64,000 bases of DNA from Leifsonia sp. C5G2 (GCF_013359685.1 NZ_JABFMV010000005.1:62001-126000), one strand, 5' to 3'; positions 1 through 8,600 are shown, counted from the stretch's first letter. Numbers and translations: made by a program. The notes: generated from the sequence alone by a model not told the origin.

Positions 1-947
1 GGCTCGTTGTGGTCGTCGCCGTCCACGAGCACGGTGTACAGCCCCGTGATGGACCCGGTCTCTCCCGTGCCCGCGCGTTCGAGCAGCTGGGCGAGGAGGG
101 AGAACGTCGACGGCGGGTAGCCGCGCGTCGCCGGCGGCTCACCGGCCGAGAGGCCGATCTCGCGCTGGGCCATGGCGACGCGGGTGAGCGAGTCCATCAT
201 CAGGACCACGTCGGCGCCCTCGTCGCGGAATGCCTCGGCGATCCGCGTCGCAGCGAAGGCGGCCCGCATGCGCATGACGGCCGGCTCGTCCGAGGTCGCG
301 ACCACCACGACGGAGCGGGCGAGGCCCGCCGTGCCGAGGTCGTCCTCCAGGAACTCGCGCACCTCGCGGCCGCGCTCCCCCACCAGGGCGATCACGGACA
401 CCTGGGCGTCCGTCCCACGCGCGATCATCGACAGCAGCGACGACTTGCCGACGCCGGATCCCGCGAACAGGCCGAGCCGCTGACCGCGACCGGTGGTGAC
501 CATGGTGTCGAGCACCCGCACGCCCAGGCCGAGGGGCTGCAGGATGCGCGCGCGGCGCATGGCGTCCGGCGCGCGGTTGCCGAGCGGCACGAAGCCGTCG
601 GGCTCGATCGGTCCGCGGCCGTCGACCGGCCGGCCGAGGGCGTCGATGACACGCCCCAGCATCCCGCGCCCGGTCGGCACCAGCAGTGGAGCGCTGACCG
701 CGCGCGCCGGGGCCCCGGCGGCGACACCGGTGAGCGGCCCGTAGGGCATGACCCGGACGCGGTCGGCCGTGGTGGAGACGACCTCGGCGTGCACACCCGG
801 GTCCGATCCGATGACGACGACATCGCCGATGGCCGCAGGAACCCCCTCCAGCTCCGCGCTCAGGCCGAGCACCGCCGTCACGCGGCCGACGCGTTCGACG
901 GCGGCGGCGTCCACAGCGGTTCGCCAGCGGGTCAGCACGGCGTTCAC
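1..947 (-). CDS. fliI: Flagellar export ATPase FliI (N-terminal 315 residues, cut by window edge)
   Basis: FliI is the ATPase of the flagellar type III export apparatus. It binds FliH and energises delivery of rod, hook and filament subunits at the cytoplasmic face of the basal body. The translated frame shows a P-loop, AGSGVGKS, at about residues 162-169 and a Walker B stretch ending VVLMMDSLTR near residue 235, with the usual F1-ATPase-beta-like N-terminal domain before them. The GTG start at 947 overlaps the fliH stop as GTGA, which indicates translational coupling. Family members are about 440 residues, so roughly 125 C-terminal residues lie beyond position 1. It is the last gene visible in the flgB-fliI operon. 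Confidence 0.93.
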   Translation of the reverse strand, partial: MNAVLTRWRTAVDAAAVERVGRVTAVLGLSAELEGVPAAIGDVVVIGSDPGVHAEVVSTTADRVRVMPYGPLTGVAAGAPARAVSAPLLVPTGRGMLGRVIDALGRPVDGRGPIEPDGFVPLGNRAPDAMRRARILQPLGLGVRVLDTMVTTGRGQRLGLFAGSGVGKSSLLSMIARGTDAQVSVIALVGERGREVREFLEDDLGTAGLARSVVVVATSDEPAVMRMRAAFAATRIAEAFRDEGADVVLMMDSLTRVAMAQREIGLSAGEPPATRGYPPSTFSLLAQLLERAGTGETGSITGLYTVLVDGDDHNE

Positions 948-1549
948 GACAGCGCCTCCTTCGCGCGCCGCAGCGCCGAGTGGATGCGCGCGTCCAGCCA
1001 CCCGTTCGGCAGCTCCCCGACGGCATCGCCGCGGTGGAGCGCCGGATCGGCGACCAGCTGCACACCATCGGCGGCGAAGCCGGAGCCCTGCAGCGCCGAG
1101 ACATCGTCCGGGTGCAGGCGGACCACCGGCACCGGTCCCGGCGCGGCCGCCGCCAGCACGCGCGCGACGGCGGCGCGCGCGGCGGCGAGCCTGTCGTCGA
1201 GCGCCACACCGACGACGGCGGTGGCGAGCTCGAACGCCGCAGCGGTCAGCGCCGCCTCGGCCTCGGCCAGCACCGGCACGGTCGCCTCGCGCAGCTCGAC
1301 GGCCGCAGTCCTCAGCGCGGCCGCGAGCACGGCGAACCGGTCGGCGGCCTCCGCACTCTCCGCCGCCCTGCCGTCCTCCGCCTCGGCGAGCCAGCGCGCC
1401 TGCTCGGCGGCAGCCGCCCGCATCCCCTCCGCGAAGCCGGCCGCGTATCCGCGCGAGCGAGCGGACGTCATCGCCGCGCGCTCGTGCTCCGTCTCGGCGA
1501 TCACCGGGACGGTCAGCGGCTCGAAGAGCGCGGCGGCGTCACTCGACAT
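944..1549 (-). CDS. fliH: Flagellar assembly protein FliH
   Basis: FliH is the FliI-binding stator-like protein of the flagellar export apparatus. The 201-residue product has an alanine- and glutamate-rich N-terminal half (a long predicted helix with many Ala/Glu/Arg) and a C-terminal globular part containing VVGVALDDRLAAARAAVARVL, as in FliH/V-type ATPase E subunits. Primary sequence is weakly conserved in this family, so position between fliG and fliI carries much of the assignment. The ATG at 1549 is preferred over an upstream in-frame start because the longer form would run deep into fliG. The fliG stop lies 11 bases inside this gene. Confidence 0.85.
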   Translation of the reverse strand: MSSDAAALFEPLTVPVIAETEHERAAMTSARSRGYAAGFAEGMRAAAAEQARWLAEAEDGRAAESAEAADRFAVLAAALRTAAVELREATVPVLAEAEAALTAAAFELATAVVGVALDDRLAAARAAVARVLAAAAPGPVPVVRLHPDDVSALQGSGFAADGVQLVADPALHRGDAVGELPNGWLDARIHSALRRAKEALS

Positions 1550-2549
1550 AGGTGTCCTCGTCGCTTCGCTGCACGGTGATCGCCCCGGTCGCCTCCAGGT
1601 CGCGGATGGCGCGCACGATCTCGGCGCGCGCGTCCTCGACCTGAGAGAGGCGCACCGGGCCGAGGATGCGGACCTCGTCCTCCAGCACCTCGCGGTTGCG
1701 CTCCGACAGGTTCGACGTGATGACCTCGACGACCGCGGCCGTCGCACCCTTCATCGCGACGGCCAGCACCGCGGCGTCGAGTCCGCGCAGCACCTGCTGC
1801 ACGTCCCGCGCCTCCAGGCGCACGATGTCGTCGAAGGTCAGCATCCGCGAGCGCACCTCCTCGGCCAGCTGCGGGTCGCGCTGCTCCAGCGCCTCCAGCA
1901 GGGCCTTCTCGGTGGCGGCGTCGGCGCGGTTGATGATGTCGACGAGCGGCTGGACTCCCCCGACCGCGTCGGAGGCGGTCCGCGACGAGACGACCGCGCC
2001 GGCGCGCTGCTTGAGCGTCTCGGCGACGACCCGCACCGCGTCCGGGCTCGGCGAGCCCATGGTGGCGATCGCGTGGGCGACCTCGGTGCGCGCTCCGTCG
2101 TCCAGGCCAGCGAGGATGCGGGACGCGTGGTCGGCGCGCAGGTGCGCCAGCACGAGGGCGCTGGTCTGCGGCAACTCGCCCGCGAGCAGCATCTGCACCT
2201 GCGCGGGCTCCACCGCGTCCAGGAACTCGAACTGCTTGCCTGCGAGGTTCGACGCGACCCGGTTGAGCACGCCGGTCGCGCGCTCGGCGCCGAAGGACGC
2301 CTCCAGCAGTCCGACCGCGATGTCGCGTCCGCCGCGGGTGGTCACCGTGCCGTGGGTGGCGAGTTCGTGGAACTCGTTGAGCGCCGTCTCCGCCACACCC
2401 GGGTCCACCCGGCGCAGCCGCAGGATCTCGGCGGTGATCTCGTCGGCCTCCTCGTCGGAGAACTGCTTCATCACCTGGGCGGCGCGCTGCTGGTCCATGT
2501 TCATCAGGACGACGGCGACCTTCTGCGCCCCGGTCAGTGCCGCGTTCAT
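1539..2549 (-). CDS. fliG: Flagellar motor switch protein FliG
   Basis: FliG forms the cytoplasmic C-ring with FliM and FliN, sits on FliF, and carries the torque-generating charged surface that meets the stator. The 336-residue length is normal. The start MNAALTGAQKVAVVLMNMD is typical of the N-terminal FliF-binding domain, and the C-terminal part contains the FDDIVRLEARDVQQVLRG segment, where the family usually has a closely similar FEDI...D...Q..L pattern. It starts with an ATGA overlap on the fliF stop, so it is translated as part of the flgB-fliI operon. Confidence 0.96.
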   Translation of the reverse strand: MNAALTGAQKVAVVLMNMDQQRAAQVMKQFSDEEADEITAEILRLRRVDPGVAETALNEFHELATHGTVTTRGGRDIAVGLLEASFGAERATGVLNRVASNLAGKQFEFLDAVEPAQVQMLLAGELPQTSALVLAHLRADHASRILAGLDDGARTEVAHAIATMGSPSPDAVRVVAETLKQRAGAVVSSRTASDAVGGVQPLVDIINRADAATEKALLEALEQRDPQLAEEVRSRMLTFDDIVRLEARDVQQVLRGLDAAVLAVAMKGATAAVVEVITSNLSERNREVLEDEVRILGPVRLSQVEDARAEIVRAIRDLEATGAITVQRSDEDTYVE

Positions 2550-4150
2550 ACGCCGGCCTTGTCATCCATCAGGCTGCGCAGGAACTCGGCCGTCCGCTGC
2601 GGGTCGCGCTCGGCGAGCGCCTCGATCTCGGCGCGCCGGCGGTCGGCCTCCAGCTCGGCCGGGTCCGGCGTCGGGTCGGGGACCGGGTCCAGCTGCATCG
2701 GGACGGTCGGCGCCGTCTGCTCGAGCGCGATCGGGAACGAGCCGGCCTCGAACTCGAGCGAACCCGTGTCCTTCTCCAGTGCGGCGAGCTCCGCTGCGCG
2801 CTTGCGGCCGCGGCGGAACAGCGCGAAGGCGATGATCGCCGCCGCCACGATGGCCCCGGCGATCAGCGAGGTGCGGATGATGCTGGTGAGCTGGTCCGCT
2901 GCGGCGGCGTCCTTCGCCTCCTGCAGCGCCTTCGCGGCCTCGGTCGCCCCGGCCTTGCTGAACGGCACCATCTCGACGCTCACCGAGTCGCCGCGCTTCA
3001 CGTCGATGCCGGCGGCCGCGTTCACCAGGTTGCGAATCTCGTTCGCGCTGACACCGCCGACAGCATCGGAGTTGAGCGCGACGGACACGGTCTGCCGGTT
3101 GATGGCACCGGCAGGGATCGTGCGCTGCTCGGTGACCTTGTCGACCGCGTTGTCCTTCGTGCTCGACTCGGAGTTGAACGTGCCGTTGCCGTTGGTGCCG
3201 TTCGGCACGGCGATGTTGTCCGGTCCGAGCACGCCCGCGTTCCCGCCGCTGCCGGAGCCCGTGTAGGTCTCCTTCTGGGTGGTCTCGCTCAGCGACGGCG
3301 CGTTCGTCGGTGCGGTGAAGGACTCCTCCGTGCGCTGGGCGCTCTCGGTGCTGACATCGGCCGCCACGGCGACCGTCGCGTTGCCCGGGCCGACGACCTT
3401 GTCGAGCATCTGCTGCACCGCGGACTTCACGCGCGTCTCGTAGTCGCTCGCCTGCTTGTCCGCTCCCCCGGTCGCGCCGCCGCCGACCGTGCTCAGCACG
3501 GTCCCGTCGGCGTCGACCACCGCGACGTCGGTCGGCTTCATGCCGGAGACAGCCGCGCTGGTGAGATGCACGATGGCCTGCACCTGGTCTGCCGTCAGCG
3601 TCACCCCGCTCTGCGTCTCGACGAAGACGGACGCGGTCGGGTCCTTCTTCTCCGAGGCGAACACCGTCTCCTGCGGGATGGCGAGCCGCACGGAGGCCGC
3701 TTTGACGCCCTTCATCGCCGCGATGGTGTTGCCGAGCTCGCCCTCCATCGCCCGCTTGTAGGTCACGTTCTGCTGGAACTCGGACGACGTGACGCCCATC
3801 TTGTCGAGCAGCGAGTACCCGCCCGTGGTGGATGCGGGCAGCCCCGCCGACGCCGCCTTCAGCCGCTCGTCGTAGACCTTCTCCTGGGGCACCAGGATGG
3901 TCGCACCGCCGTCGGTCAGCTGGTACGGCACCCCGTCGGTGCGCAGCTGGTCGACGATCGCGGAGGCGTCCGAGGCGGCGACGCCGGAGAACAGCGGCGT
4001 GTACGACGGCTGGGACGCCCACATCGCGATCCCGGTCACGCCGAGGGCCACGACGGCGACACCGATGATGGCGATGACCCGCTGGGCCACGCTGAAGCCG
4101 CGGATCGAGTCGCCGAGCCGCCGGAAGAAGCTGGTCACCTGCTGGGGCAT
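2546..4150 (-). CDS. fliF: Flagellar MS-ring protein FliF
   Basis: FliF oligomerises into the MS ring in the cytoplasmic membrane, the base on which the C-ring and rod are built. The 534-residue protein has an N-terminal membrane segment at about residues 25-43 (VIAIIGVAVVALGVTGIAM), a large periplasmic YscJ/FliF-type domain with the VRLAIPQETVF motif, and a second membrane segment near residue 435 (SLIAGAIVAAAIIAFALF). The C-terminal tail, LMDDKAGV, is where FliG binds in the family. The gene abuts fliE and overlaps fliG by ATGA. Confidence 0.97.
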   Translation of the reverse strand: MPQQVTSFFRRLGDSIRGFSVAQRVIAIIGVAVVALGVTGIAMWASQPSYTPLFSGVAASDASAIVDQLRTDGVPYQLTDGGATILVPQEKVYDERLKAASAGLPASTTGGYSLLDKMGVTSSEFQQNVTYKRAMEGELGNTIAAMKGVKAASVRLAIPQETVFASEKKDPTASVFVETQSGVTLTADQVQAIVHLTSAAVSGMKPTDVAVVDADGTVLSTVGGGATGGADKQASDYETRVKSAVQQMLDKVVGPGNATVAVAADVSTESAQRTEESFTAPTNAPSLSETTQKETYTGSGSGGNAGVLGPDNIAVPNGTNGNGTFNSESSTKDNAVDKVTEQRTIPAGAINRQTVSVALNSDAVGGVSANEIRNLVNAAAGIDVKRGDSVSVEMVPFSKAGATEAAKALQEAKDAAAADQLTSIIRTSLIAGAIVAAAIIAFALFRRGRKRAAELAALEKDTGSLEFEAGSFPIALEQTAPTVPMQLDPVPDPTPDPAELEADRRRAEIEALAERDPQRTAEFLRSLMDDKAGV

Positions 4151-4455
4151 CAGGCCTGCATCCGCATGATCTCGTTGAACGCGTCGACGGCCTTGTTCCG
4201 CACACCGGCGACGAGCTCTAGCGTCACCTGGGCGCGCGTCGAGGCCAGGGTGGCGTCATGGATGTCGTCGAGGTTGCCGGTGACGGCCTGGATGGCGAGC
4301 TTGTCGCTCGTGCCCTGCAGCTGCTGCAGGTTGTCGATCGCCCCGGTGAGGGCGTTCCCGAAGGCCGCTCCCCCGGTGGGCTGCGTCGTGGAGGCCGGCT
4401 GGACGCCGGTGCTCGCACCGATGCCGGAGAGTGCGCCGATGGCGGGGATGGGCAT
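4150..4455 (-). CDS. fliE: Flagellar hook-basal body protein FliE
   Basis: FliE links the MS ring to the proximal rod. The 101-residue product has a low-complexity N-terminus rich in Gly, Pro, Thr and Ala, then the conserved C-terminal part with the DDIHDATLASTRAQVTLEL pattern and a terminal VDAFNEIMRMQA. This matches the family D.H....A...A...L.L...VRN....AY.EIMRM signature. Single-base overlaps with flgC upstream and fliF downstream place it in the same transcript. Confidence 0.95.
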   Translation of the reverse strand: MPIPAIGALSGIGASTGVQPASTTQPTGGAAFGNALTGAIDNLQQLQGTSDKLAIQAVTGNLDDIHDATLASTRAQVTLELVAGVRNKAVDAFNEIMRMQA

Positions 4456-4847
4456 CAGTTCCTCCCGATCTGGAGCGCGGCCTGGTATGTCTCCTTCGCG
4501 CGGTCGACGACCGCCGCGTTGGCCTGGTAGCCGCGCTGCGCCATGATCAGCGATCCCATCTGCTCGGACAGGTCGATGTCCGGGTAGCGGACGTAGCCGT
4601 CCGCGTCGGCGACGGGGTTGGTCGGCTCGTAGACCATGCGGCCCTCGGCGCTGCCGTAGGCGGCGCCCGCCACGTAGACGCCGGAGACGCCTTCGCCCTC
4701 CTGGGCGACGACGTAGCGGGCCTGGAAGGCGGAGCCGTTCGTCGGCTTCGCGGTGTTGATGTTGGCGAGGTTGTCCGAGATGGCGTCCAGCCAGTGGCGG
4801 TGCAGGGTCAGGCCGGTGCCGGCGATCCCGATGGCGTCGAAAGTCAT
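4455..4847 (-). CDS. flgC: Flagellar basal-body rod protein FlgC
   Basis: FlgC is a proximal rod subunit exported by the flagellar type III system. At 130 residues it is of family length. It carries the conserved N-terminal rod motif L..HR...AISDNLANINT and the C-terminal signature EQMGSLIMAQRGYQANAAVV, which forms the outer helix of the rod coiled-coil core. No cleavable signal peptide is present, as expected for a type III substrate. It follows flgB by 25 bases. Confidence 0.96.
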   Translation of the reverse strand: MTFDAIGIAGTGLTLHRHWLDAISDNLANINTAKPTNGSAFQARYVVAQEGEGVSGVYVAGAAYGSAEGRMVYEPTNPVADADGYVRYPDIDLSEQMGSLIMAQRGYQANAAVVDRAKETYQAALQIGRN

Positions 4848-4872
4848 GCGAAGTGCTCCTCTGGGTCCGGCG

Positions 4873-5214
4873 TCAGATGGTCTTCAGGGCGGCGCGGATG
4901 GCGGAGAACTGGTTGCCGGCCGCCTGGGAGGCGAACTGGAAGCGCAGCACGGTGTCCACGTTCGAGAGGGTCTCGGTGTCGAGGTTGACGTTGTTCCCGT
5001 CGAGGCGCGTCGGCTCGAGCGAGCGCTGGGTCGTCGCCGCAGCGTGCCCGTCGTGCTCGGCGACGGACGCGGCGAGCGCGGACTCGAACGACACCCGCTC
5101 GGCCGTGTAGCCGGGGGTGTTGACGTTGGCGATGTTGTTCGCGATGGCGCGTTGCCGCGCGGCGAGGCCGTCGAGGGCACTCGCGAGGGCGGCGCTGGTC
5201 ACGGATTCGAGCAC
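4873..5214 (-). CDS. flgB: Flagellar basal-body rod protein FlgB
   Basis: FlgB is the most membrane-proximal rod protein and the first gene of the flgB-flgC-fliE-fliF-fliG-fliH-fliI operon. The 113-residue product contains the rod consensus RQRAIANNIANVNTPGYTAE near residues 20-40 and a C-terminal amphipathic segment LRFQFASQAAGNQFSAIRAALK. A sigma-28-type promoter lies 71 bases upstream (5285-5311), so the whole operon is likely under the flagellar sigma factor encoded at 8696-9529. Confidence 0.95.
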   Translation of the reverse strand: MLESVTSAALASALDGLAARQRAIANNIANVNTPGYTAERVSFESALAASVAEHDGHAAATTQRSLEPTRLDGNNVNLDTETLSNVDTVLRFQFASQAAGNQFSAIRAALKTI

Positions 5215-5284
5215 AGCTGCACTCCAGGGTGGTGGGGCGGCCCATCCGTGGCCAAATCGGTGAGCGATCCGTGCTCGATCTGAG

Positions 5285-5311
5285 CTATCGGCACCTCTCC
5301 CCCGGCCGTTA
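5285..5311 (-). promoter_or_regulatory. Sigma-28 (FliA-type) promoter of flgB operon
   Basis: Read on the minus strand the sequence is TAAC (5311-5308), exactly 15 bases, then GCCGATAG (5292-5285). The enterobacterial FliA consensus is TAAA-N15-GCCGATAA, so there is one mismatch in each box. The same pattern with the same spacing stands before flagellin and flgN, and the flgB and flagellin copies share the longer string GTCCCTAACGG. Confidence 0.85.
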
Positions 5312-5340
5312 GGGACTTCGCTGAGAACCTGTTCGGGATC

Positions 5341-5572
5341 CGATTGCCCACACCGTCATCCACAGTCTGTACCCCGTTGTGAATTACACCAGTGTGTTTT
5401 CGAAGACAGGTTCGAATGCGCGCGACCGAGATTAAAACGGCCGGTCAAGCTGCTTTTCTATTGCCTGAGAATCTGAGAGTCCACACATCCCGCGCGTGTC
5501 CTCCACACGATCGCGGGAGTACTCCACGCGTTGTGCACAGAGTTATCCACAAGTGGACAACCTGCGGGGGAG
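5341..5572. other. Intergenic region rich in DnaA-box-like sequences
   Basis: This stretch between flgB and the fliS-side operon is visibly less GC-rich than its surroundings and has no convincing ORF. It contains a perfect TTATCCACA DnaA box at 5543-5551, and TTGTGCACA at 5531-5539. Weaker copies of the form tCCACA lie near 5360, 5480 and 5502. Whether DnaA binds here is inference. The flgB promoter lies just to the left, and no promoter for a rightward gene was recognised. Confidence 0.4.
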
Positions 5573-5884
5573 TCAGCCGATCAGGTCGAAGTACACCGGA
5601 TGCGGCCCGGCCTCCTGCCGGGGTACAGAGCGCACCGCCGCGAGGTGGCGCGCGGTCGTCTGCCGTACGTCCTCCAGGTAGCGCATCGTGTGCAGCTGCG
5701 CCTCGATCAGGCGCGCCGCGCGCTCCTGCAGCTCCGCCGGGATGGGCCCGAGACCGATCGGCGGACGCCAGGGGACAGGGTCGGCCTGGGCGAGCGCTCC
5801 GTGCAGCTCCCGCTCCATCCGGTCGAGCGCCTCCGACCAGCCGGCGAGGTCGGAGCGCGACGGCTCAGGCGACGCCGAGGTCAC
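5573..5884 (-). CDS. Hypothetical protein in the fliT position of the fliD-fliS operon
   Basis: This 103-residue protein is predicted to be largely helical (SEALDRMERELHGAL, PAELQERAARLIEAQLHTM). It starts at a GTG 20 bases inside the end of fliS. In many bacteria the gene after fliS encodes the chaperone FliT, or in Gram-positives a short functional equivalent. Size, helical character and position fit that role, but I do not recognise a FliT signature, so the function is inferred from context only. It ends the fliD-fliS-orf operon. Confidence 0.6.
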   Translation of the reverse strand: MTSASPEPSRSDLAGWSEALDRMERELHGALAQADPVPWRPPIGLGPIPAELQERAARLIEAQLHTMRYLEDVRQTTARHLAAVRSVPRQEAGPHPVYFDLIG

Positions 5885-6296
5885 TCGTCATCCCGGTGGC
5901 GCTGGTGGCGGACGGCAGCAGCGCCGCCGCCTCGTGCCAGGTCTGGCGCAGCGGCTCCGCGAGCGCGATCGCCTCGCGCACCTTGGTCACGTCGCGCTCG
6001 ATCATCCCGCCCACGATCAGGTCGGCGAGGTAGCCGTACAGCTGCAGAAGGCCCTCCGCGCCGTCCCACAGGTCGACCCGGAGGGTGCCGGCGAGCTCCG
6101 CGACGATCTGGTCGGCGTGCCGCAGGTTCTCCCACGCGGTGGGCCACTGCGACGCCTCGAGCGCGGTCTCGCCGCGGGTGAGGTCGAGCAGCAGGCGGTC
6201 GTACAGCATCGTGAGCAGTCGCGCAGGGCTGGCCGAGAGCACGCTGTCGCGGTTGTACGCGGAGAGCTTGGCGGCGGCGGAGGTCAGTGCATTCAT
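5865..6296 (-). CDS. fliS: Flagellin export chaperone FliS
   Basis: FliS binds the C-terminus of flagellin in the cytoplasm and keeps it unpolymerised until export. The 143-residue frame carries the family hallmarks: a Tyr-containing N-terminus (KLSAYNRDSVLSASPARLLTMLYDRLLLDL) and a later segment with LYGYLADLIVGGMIERD, matching the usual LY.Y....L..AN..ND region. The start ATG at 6296 overlaps the fliD stop by one base. The longer upstream frame is a shadow of fliD and is discarded. Confidence 0.93.
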   Translation of the reverse strand: MNALTSAAAKLSAYNRDSVLSASPARLLTMLYDRLLLDLTRGETALEASQWPTAWENLRHADQIVAELAGTLRVDLWDGAEGLLQLYGYLADLIVGGMIERDVTKVREAIALAEPLRQTWHEAAALLPSATSATGMTSDLGVA

Positions 6297-7681
6297 CAGG
6301 CGCTCGCAGTGGGGAGGGACGACAGCTGGCCGGTCAGCCAGGACGACTGGGATTGCAGCTGCTGCAGCTGGACTTCGAGGTTCGCGTAGGTCTTCTCGAG
6401 CGTGGACCGACGGTCGGCCAGGCGCGTGTCCCAGTCGGTGATCTGGTCGTTGAGGTCCTTCACGGTCGACTGCTCGCCCTTGATGCGGAGGGAGACCGAG
6501 CCGGTGTAGGTGTCGCTCGCAGCAGTCGAGGCGTCGGCGACACGCTGGGCGATCGTGGTGAGCGCGCCCTTCACGGCGTCCGGGTCGGCTGCCATCGCCG
6601 TCGCGAAGACGTTCTGGTCGAACGTGACCGTGCCGTCGCGCTGGATGCTGATGCCGTACGTGGAGGGGGAGACGCCGTTGACCGGGGCGCTGATCGCATC
6701 CACCAGTTTCTGGTTGACGTCGCGGGCCGTCGAGTCGCCGGTGAACGGGCCGCCGGTGACGACGGTGCCCCCGGCCGAGTCGGTGGAGGTGCTGACCGCC
6801 TGCTTCTGGGAGATGAGCGACAGGATGTCGTTGACGGAGGTGACGAGCGAGTTCGCCGCGGCCGTGAGCCCCTTGTCGTCGCGTGCGACCGTGAGCGTGA
6901 CCGGAGTGGACGACGCCGCGGTGACGGTGACCGAGACCCCGGGGAGCACATCCGAGAACGTGTTGGTGGAGCTGGTGACCGTCTGCGCGGCACCGCTTCC
7001 GGCCCACAGCGTCAGCTGCGCGTCCTGAGCGGCGCGCACCTGAGCGGCGCCCGGATCGGAGAGCAGGTTCGTCGCGGTGCCCGCCGCCACGTCCGCCGCG
7101 GTGCCGCGGTAGGCGGTGAACGCGCCGGCCGAGCCGGTCTTCGTCGAACTGAGCTGCAACCGGTACAGCGGCTGGCCCGTCGACGGATCGAGGCCCGCGG
7201 CGACGCGGGTGGCGCTGACACCGACACCGGCCTGGTTGATCGCCGCGGCGACGTCCGCGAGCGAGCCGCTCGCCGCTGTGACCTGCTTGGTGGTGCCGTC
7301 GGCCGCGACGAAGGTGAGCGTCGGCGGCTGGTCCGGCCACTGGGTGAGCGGGCCGGTGACCATGACCTGGGCCTGGGCCAGTCGGTCCACGGTGAAGTCG
7401 ATGGTGCCGTCCACTGCTCCGGTGCCCGCTGTCGCCGTGACCGCGGTCGAGGTGGTGGAGGCCGTGTGGAGGTCGACGCCCGTCGGCTTCGCGAGCGCGC
7501 CCGCCGAAGTCGCGAGGGCCGCGACCTTGGTGTTCAGAGCCTGCATGGCCGTGATGTAGGCCGTGGAGTCGGAGAGCTTGTTCTTGAGCAGCGTCTGCGG
7601 AATCGCCTCGGCCTGCATCAGGCTGTTGATCAGCTGCGTCGTGTTCAGGCCGCTGATGAGGCCGTCGACCGCCATGCCCAT
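6296..7681 (-). CDS. fliD: Flagellar filament-capping protein FliD
   Basis: FliD caps the filament tip and folds incoming flagellin. The 461-residue protein begins with the conserved DGLISGLNTTQLINSLMQAEAIP segment (about residues 6-28). It has the central Ser/Thr/Ala-rich variable domain and ends with a long heptad-like helix containing LEKTYANLEVQLQQLQSQSSWLTGQL, the coiled-coil C-terminus of the family. Two in-frame ATGs (7681 and 7675) are possible starts. It heads the fliD-fliS operon. No sigma-28 box was found immediately upstream, only a strong hairpin after flagellin. Confidence 0.95.
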   Translation of the reverse strand: MGMAVDGLISGLNTTQLINSLMQAEAIPQTLLKNKLSDSTAYITAMQALNTKVAALATSAGALAKPTGVDLHTASTTSTAVTATAGTGAVDGTIDFTVDRLAQAQVMVTGPLTQWPDQPPTLTFVAADGTTKQVTAASGSLADVAAAINQAGVGVSATRVAAGLDPSTGQPLYRLQLSSTKTGSAGAFTAYRGTAADVAAGTATNLLSDPGAAQVRAAQDAQLTLWAGSGAAQTVTSSTNTFSDVLPGVSVTVTAASSTPVTLTVARDDKGLTAAANSLVTSVNDILSLISQKQAVSTSTDSAGGTVVTGGPFTGDSTARDVNQKLVDAISAPVNGVSPSTYGISIQRDGTVTFDQNVFATAMAADPDAVKGALTTIAQRVADASTAASDTYTGSVSLRIKGEQSTVKDLNDQITDWDTRLADRRSTLEKTYANLEVQLQQLQSQSSWLTGQLSSLPTASA

Positions 7682-7719
7682 GCGGGTCTCTCCCTCCTAC
7701 GTCGGTGGTTCGGATGGTT

Positions 7720-7756
7720 CGGCGGCCGGAGCGTCAGAACGACGCCCCGGCCGCCG
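7720..7756 (-). terminator. Strong hairpin after the flagellin gene
   Basis: A GC-rich inverted repeat (arms of 16 bases with one mismatch, 5-base loop) begins eight bases after the flagellin stop codon. There is no T-run after it, so it may act as a transcript-stabilising 3' end as much as a terminator. Leaky readthrough into fliD is possible. Confidence 0.6.
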
Positions 7757-7763
7757 GGCCTGA

Positions 7764-8600
7764 TCAGCGGAGCAGCTGCAGGACGCCCTGGTTGGACTGG
7801 TTGGCCTGAGCGAGCATCGCGGTGCCGGCCTGCGACAGGATGTTGGAGCGGGTGTACTTCACCATCTCCTCCGCCATGTCGGTGTCGGTGATCCGGCTGG
7901 ACGCGGCCGACAGGTTCTCCTTCGACACGTTGAGGCTGCGAACGGCCGACTCGAAGCGGTTCTGCGAAGCACCGAGCTCCGAGCGGGCGGTCGAGATCGC
8001 GGTGATCGCGGTGTCGATCGCGGTGATCGTCGTGTTCGCCGTGGCGTTGCTGGTGACGTCGAAGCCGGCGGCGCCGGCTGCGCCGGCCAGCGTGCCGACC
8101 GAGGTCGCCACGTCGGCCAGGTTGACCGCGATGGTGTCGTTGGCGGTCGAGCCCGCGCCCACCTGGAAGTTCAGCGAGCCGCCCTTGAGGAGGTCGATCC
8201 CGTTGAAGTTCGTGCCGTTGGTGATGCGGTCGAGCTCCTTGCCCAGCTCGTCGGCCTCCGTCTTGATCGCCGCGCGCGAGGTCGCGTTGTTCGAGTCGTT
8301 GCCGCCCTGCACCGCGAGGTCGCGCATGCGCTGCAGGATGGAGTGGACCTCGGTCAGCGAGCCTTCAGCGGTCTGCACGACGCTGATGCCGTCCTGAGCG
8401 TTGCGGGCGGCGACGGTCAGACCGCCGACCTGCGACTTCAGGCCCTCCGAGATGGCGAGACCGGCCGCGTCGTCCGCCGCACGGTTGATGCGGAGGCCGC
8501 TGGACAGCTTCTCGAGCGACTTCGAGAGGTCGCCCTGCGTGTTGTTCAGGTTGCGGTAGGCGTTGTTCGCCGCGATGTTGGTGTTGATCTGCATACCCAT
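7764..8600 (-). CDS. fliC: Flagellin
   Basis: This is the structural subunit of the flagellar filament. The 278-residue protein is short for the family, consistent with D0/D1 domains and only a small surface domain. The N-terminus has MQINTNIAANNAYRNLN and LSSGLRINRAADDAAGLAIS. The C-terminus has AASRITDTDMAEEMVKYTRSNIL and ends MLAQANQSNQGVLQLLR, the conserved export and polymerisation helices. A clear SD (GGAGGAAA) precedes the start, and a sigma-28 promoter lies 59 bases upstream. It is the only flagellin in the window. Confidence 0.97.
   Translation of the reverse strand: MGMQINTNIAANNAYRNLNNTQGDLSKSLEKLSSGLRINRAADDAAGLAISEGLKSQVGGLTVAARNAQDGISVVQTAEGSLTEVHSILQRMRDLAVQGGNDSNNATSRAAIKTEADELGKELDRITNGTNFNGIDLLKGGSLNFQVGAGSTANDTIAVNLADVATSVGTLAGAAGAAGFDVTSNATANTTITAIDTAITAISTARSELGASQNRFESAVRSLNVSKENLSAASSRITDTDMAEEMVKYTRSNILSQAGTAMLAQANQSNQGVLQLLR

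Noticed and set aside
9-3266. Long plus-strand open frame of 1085 codons opposite the fli genes
   Set aside because: It is the antisense shadow of fliI, fliH, fliG and fliF. Its translation is low-complexity Arg/Ala/Ser without domains, while the minus-strand frames match flagellar families throughout.
2537-4546. Long open frames on both strands over fliF and fliE
   Set aside because: High GC suppresses stop codons in alternative frames. Only the minus-strand frame at 2546-4150 shows a family match and membrane segments.
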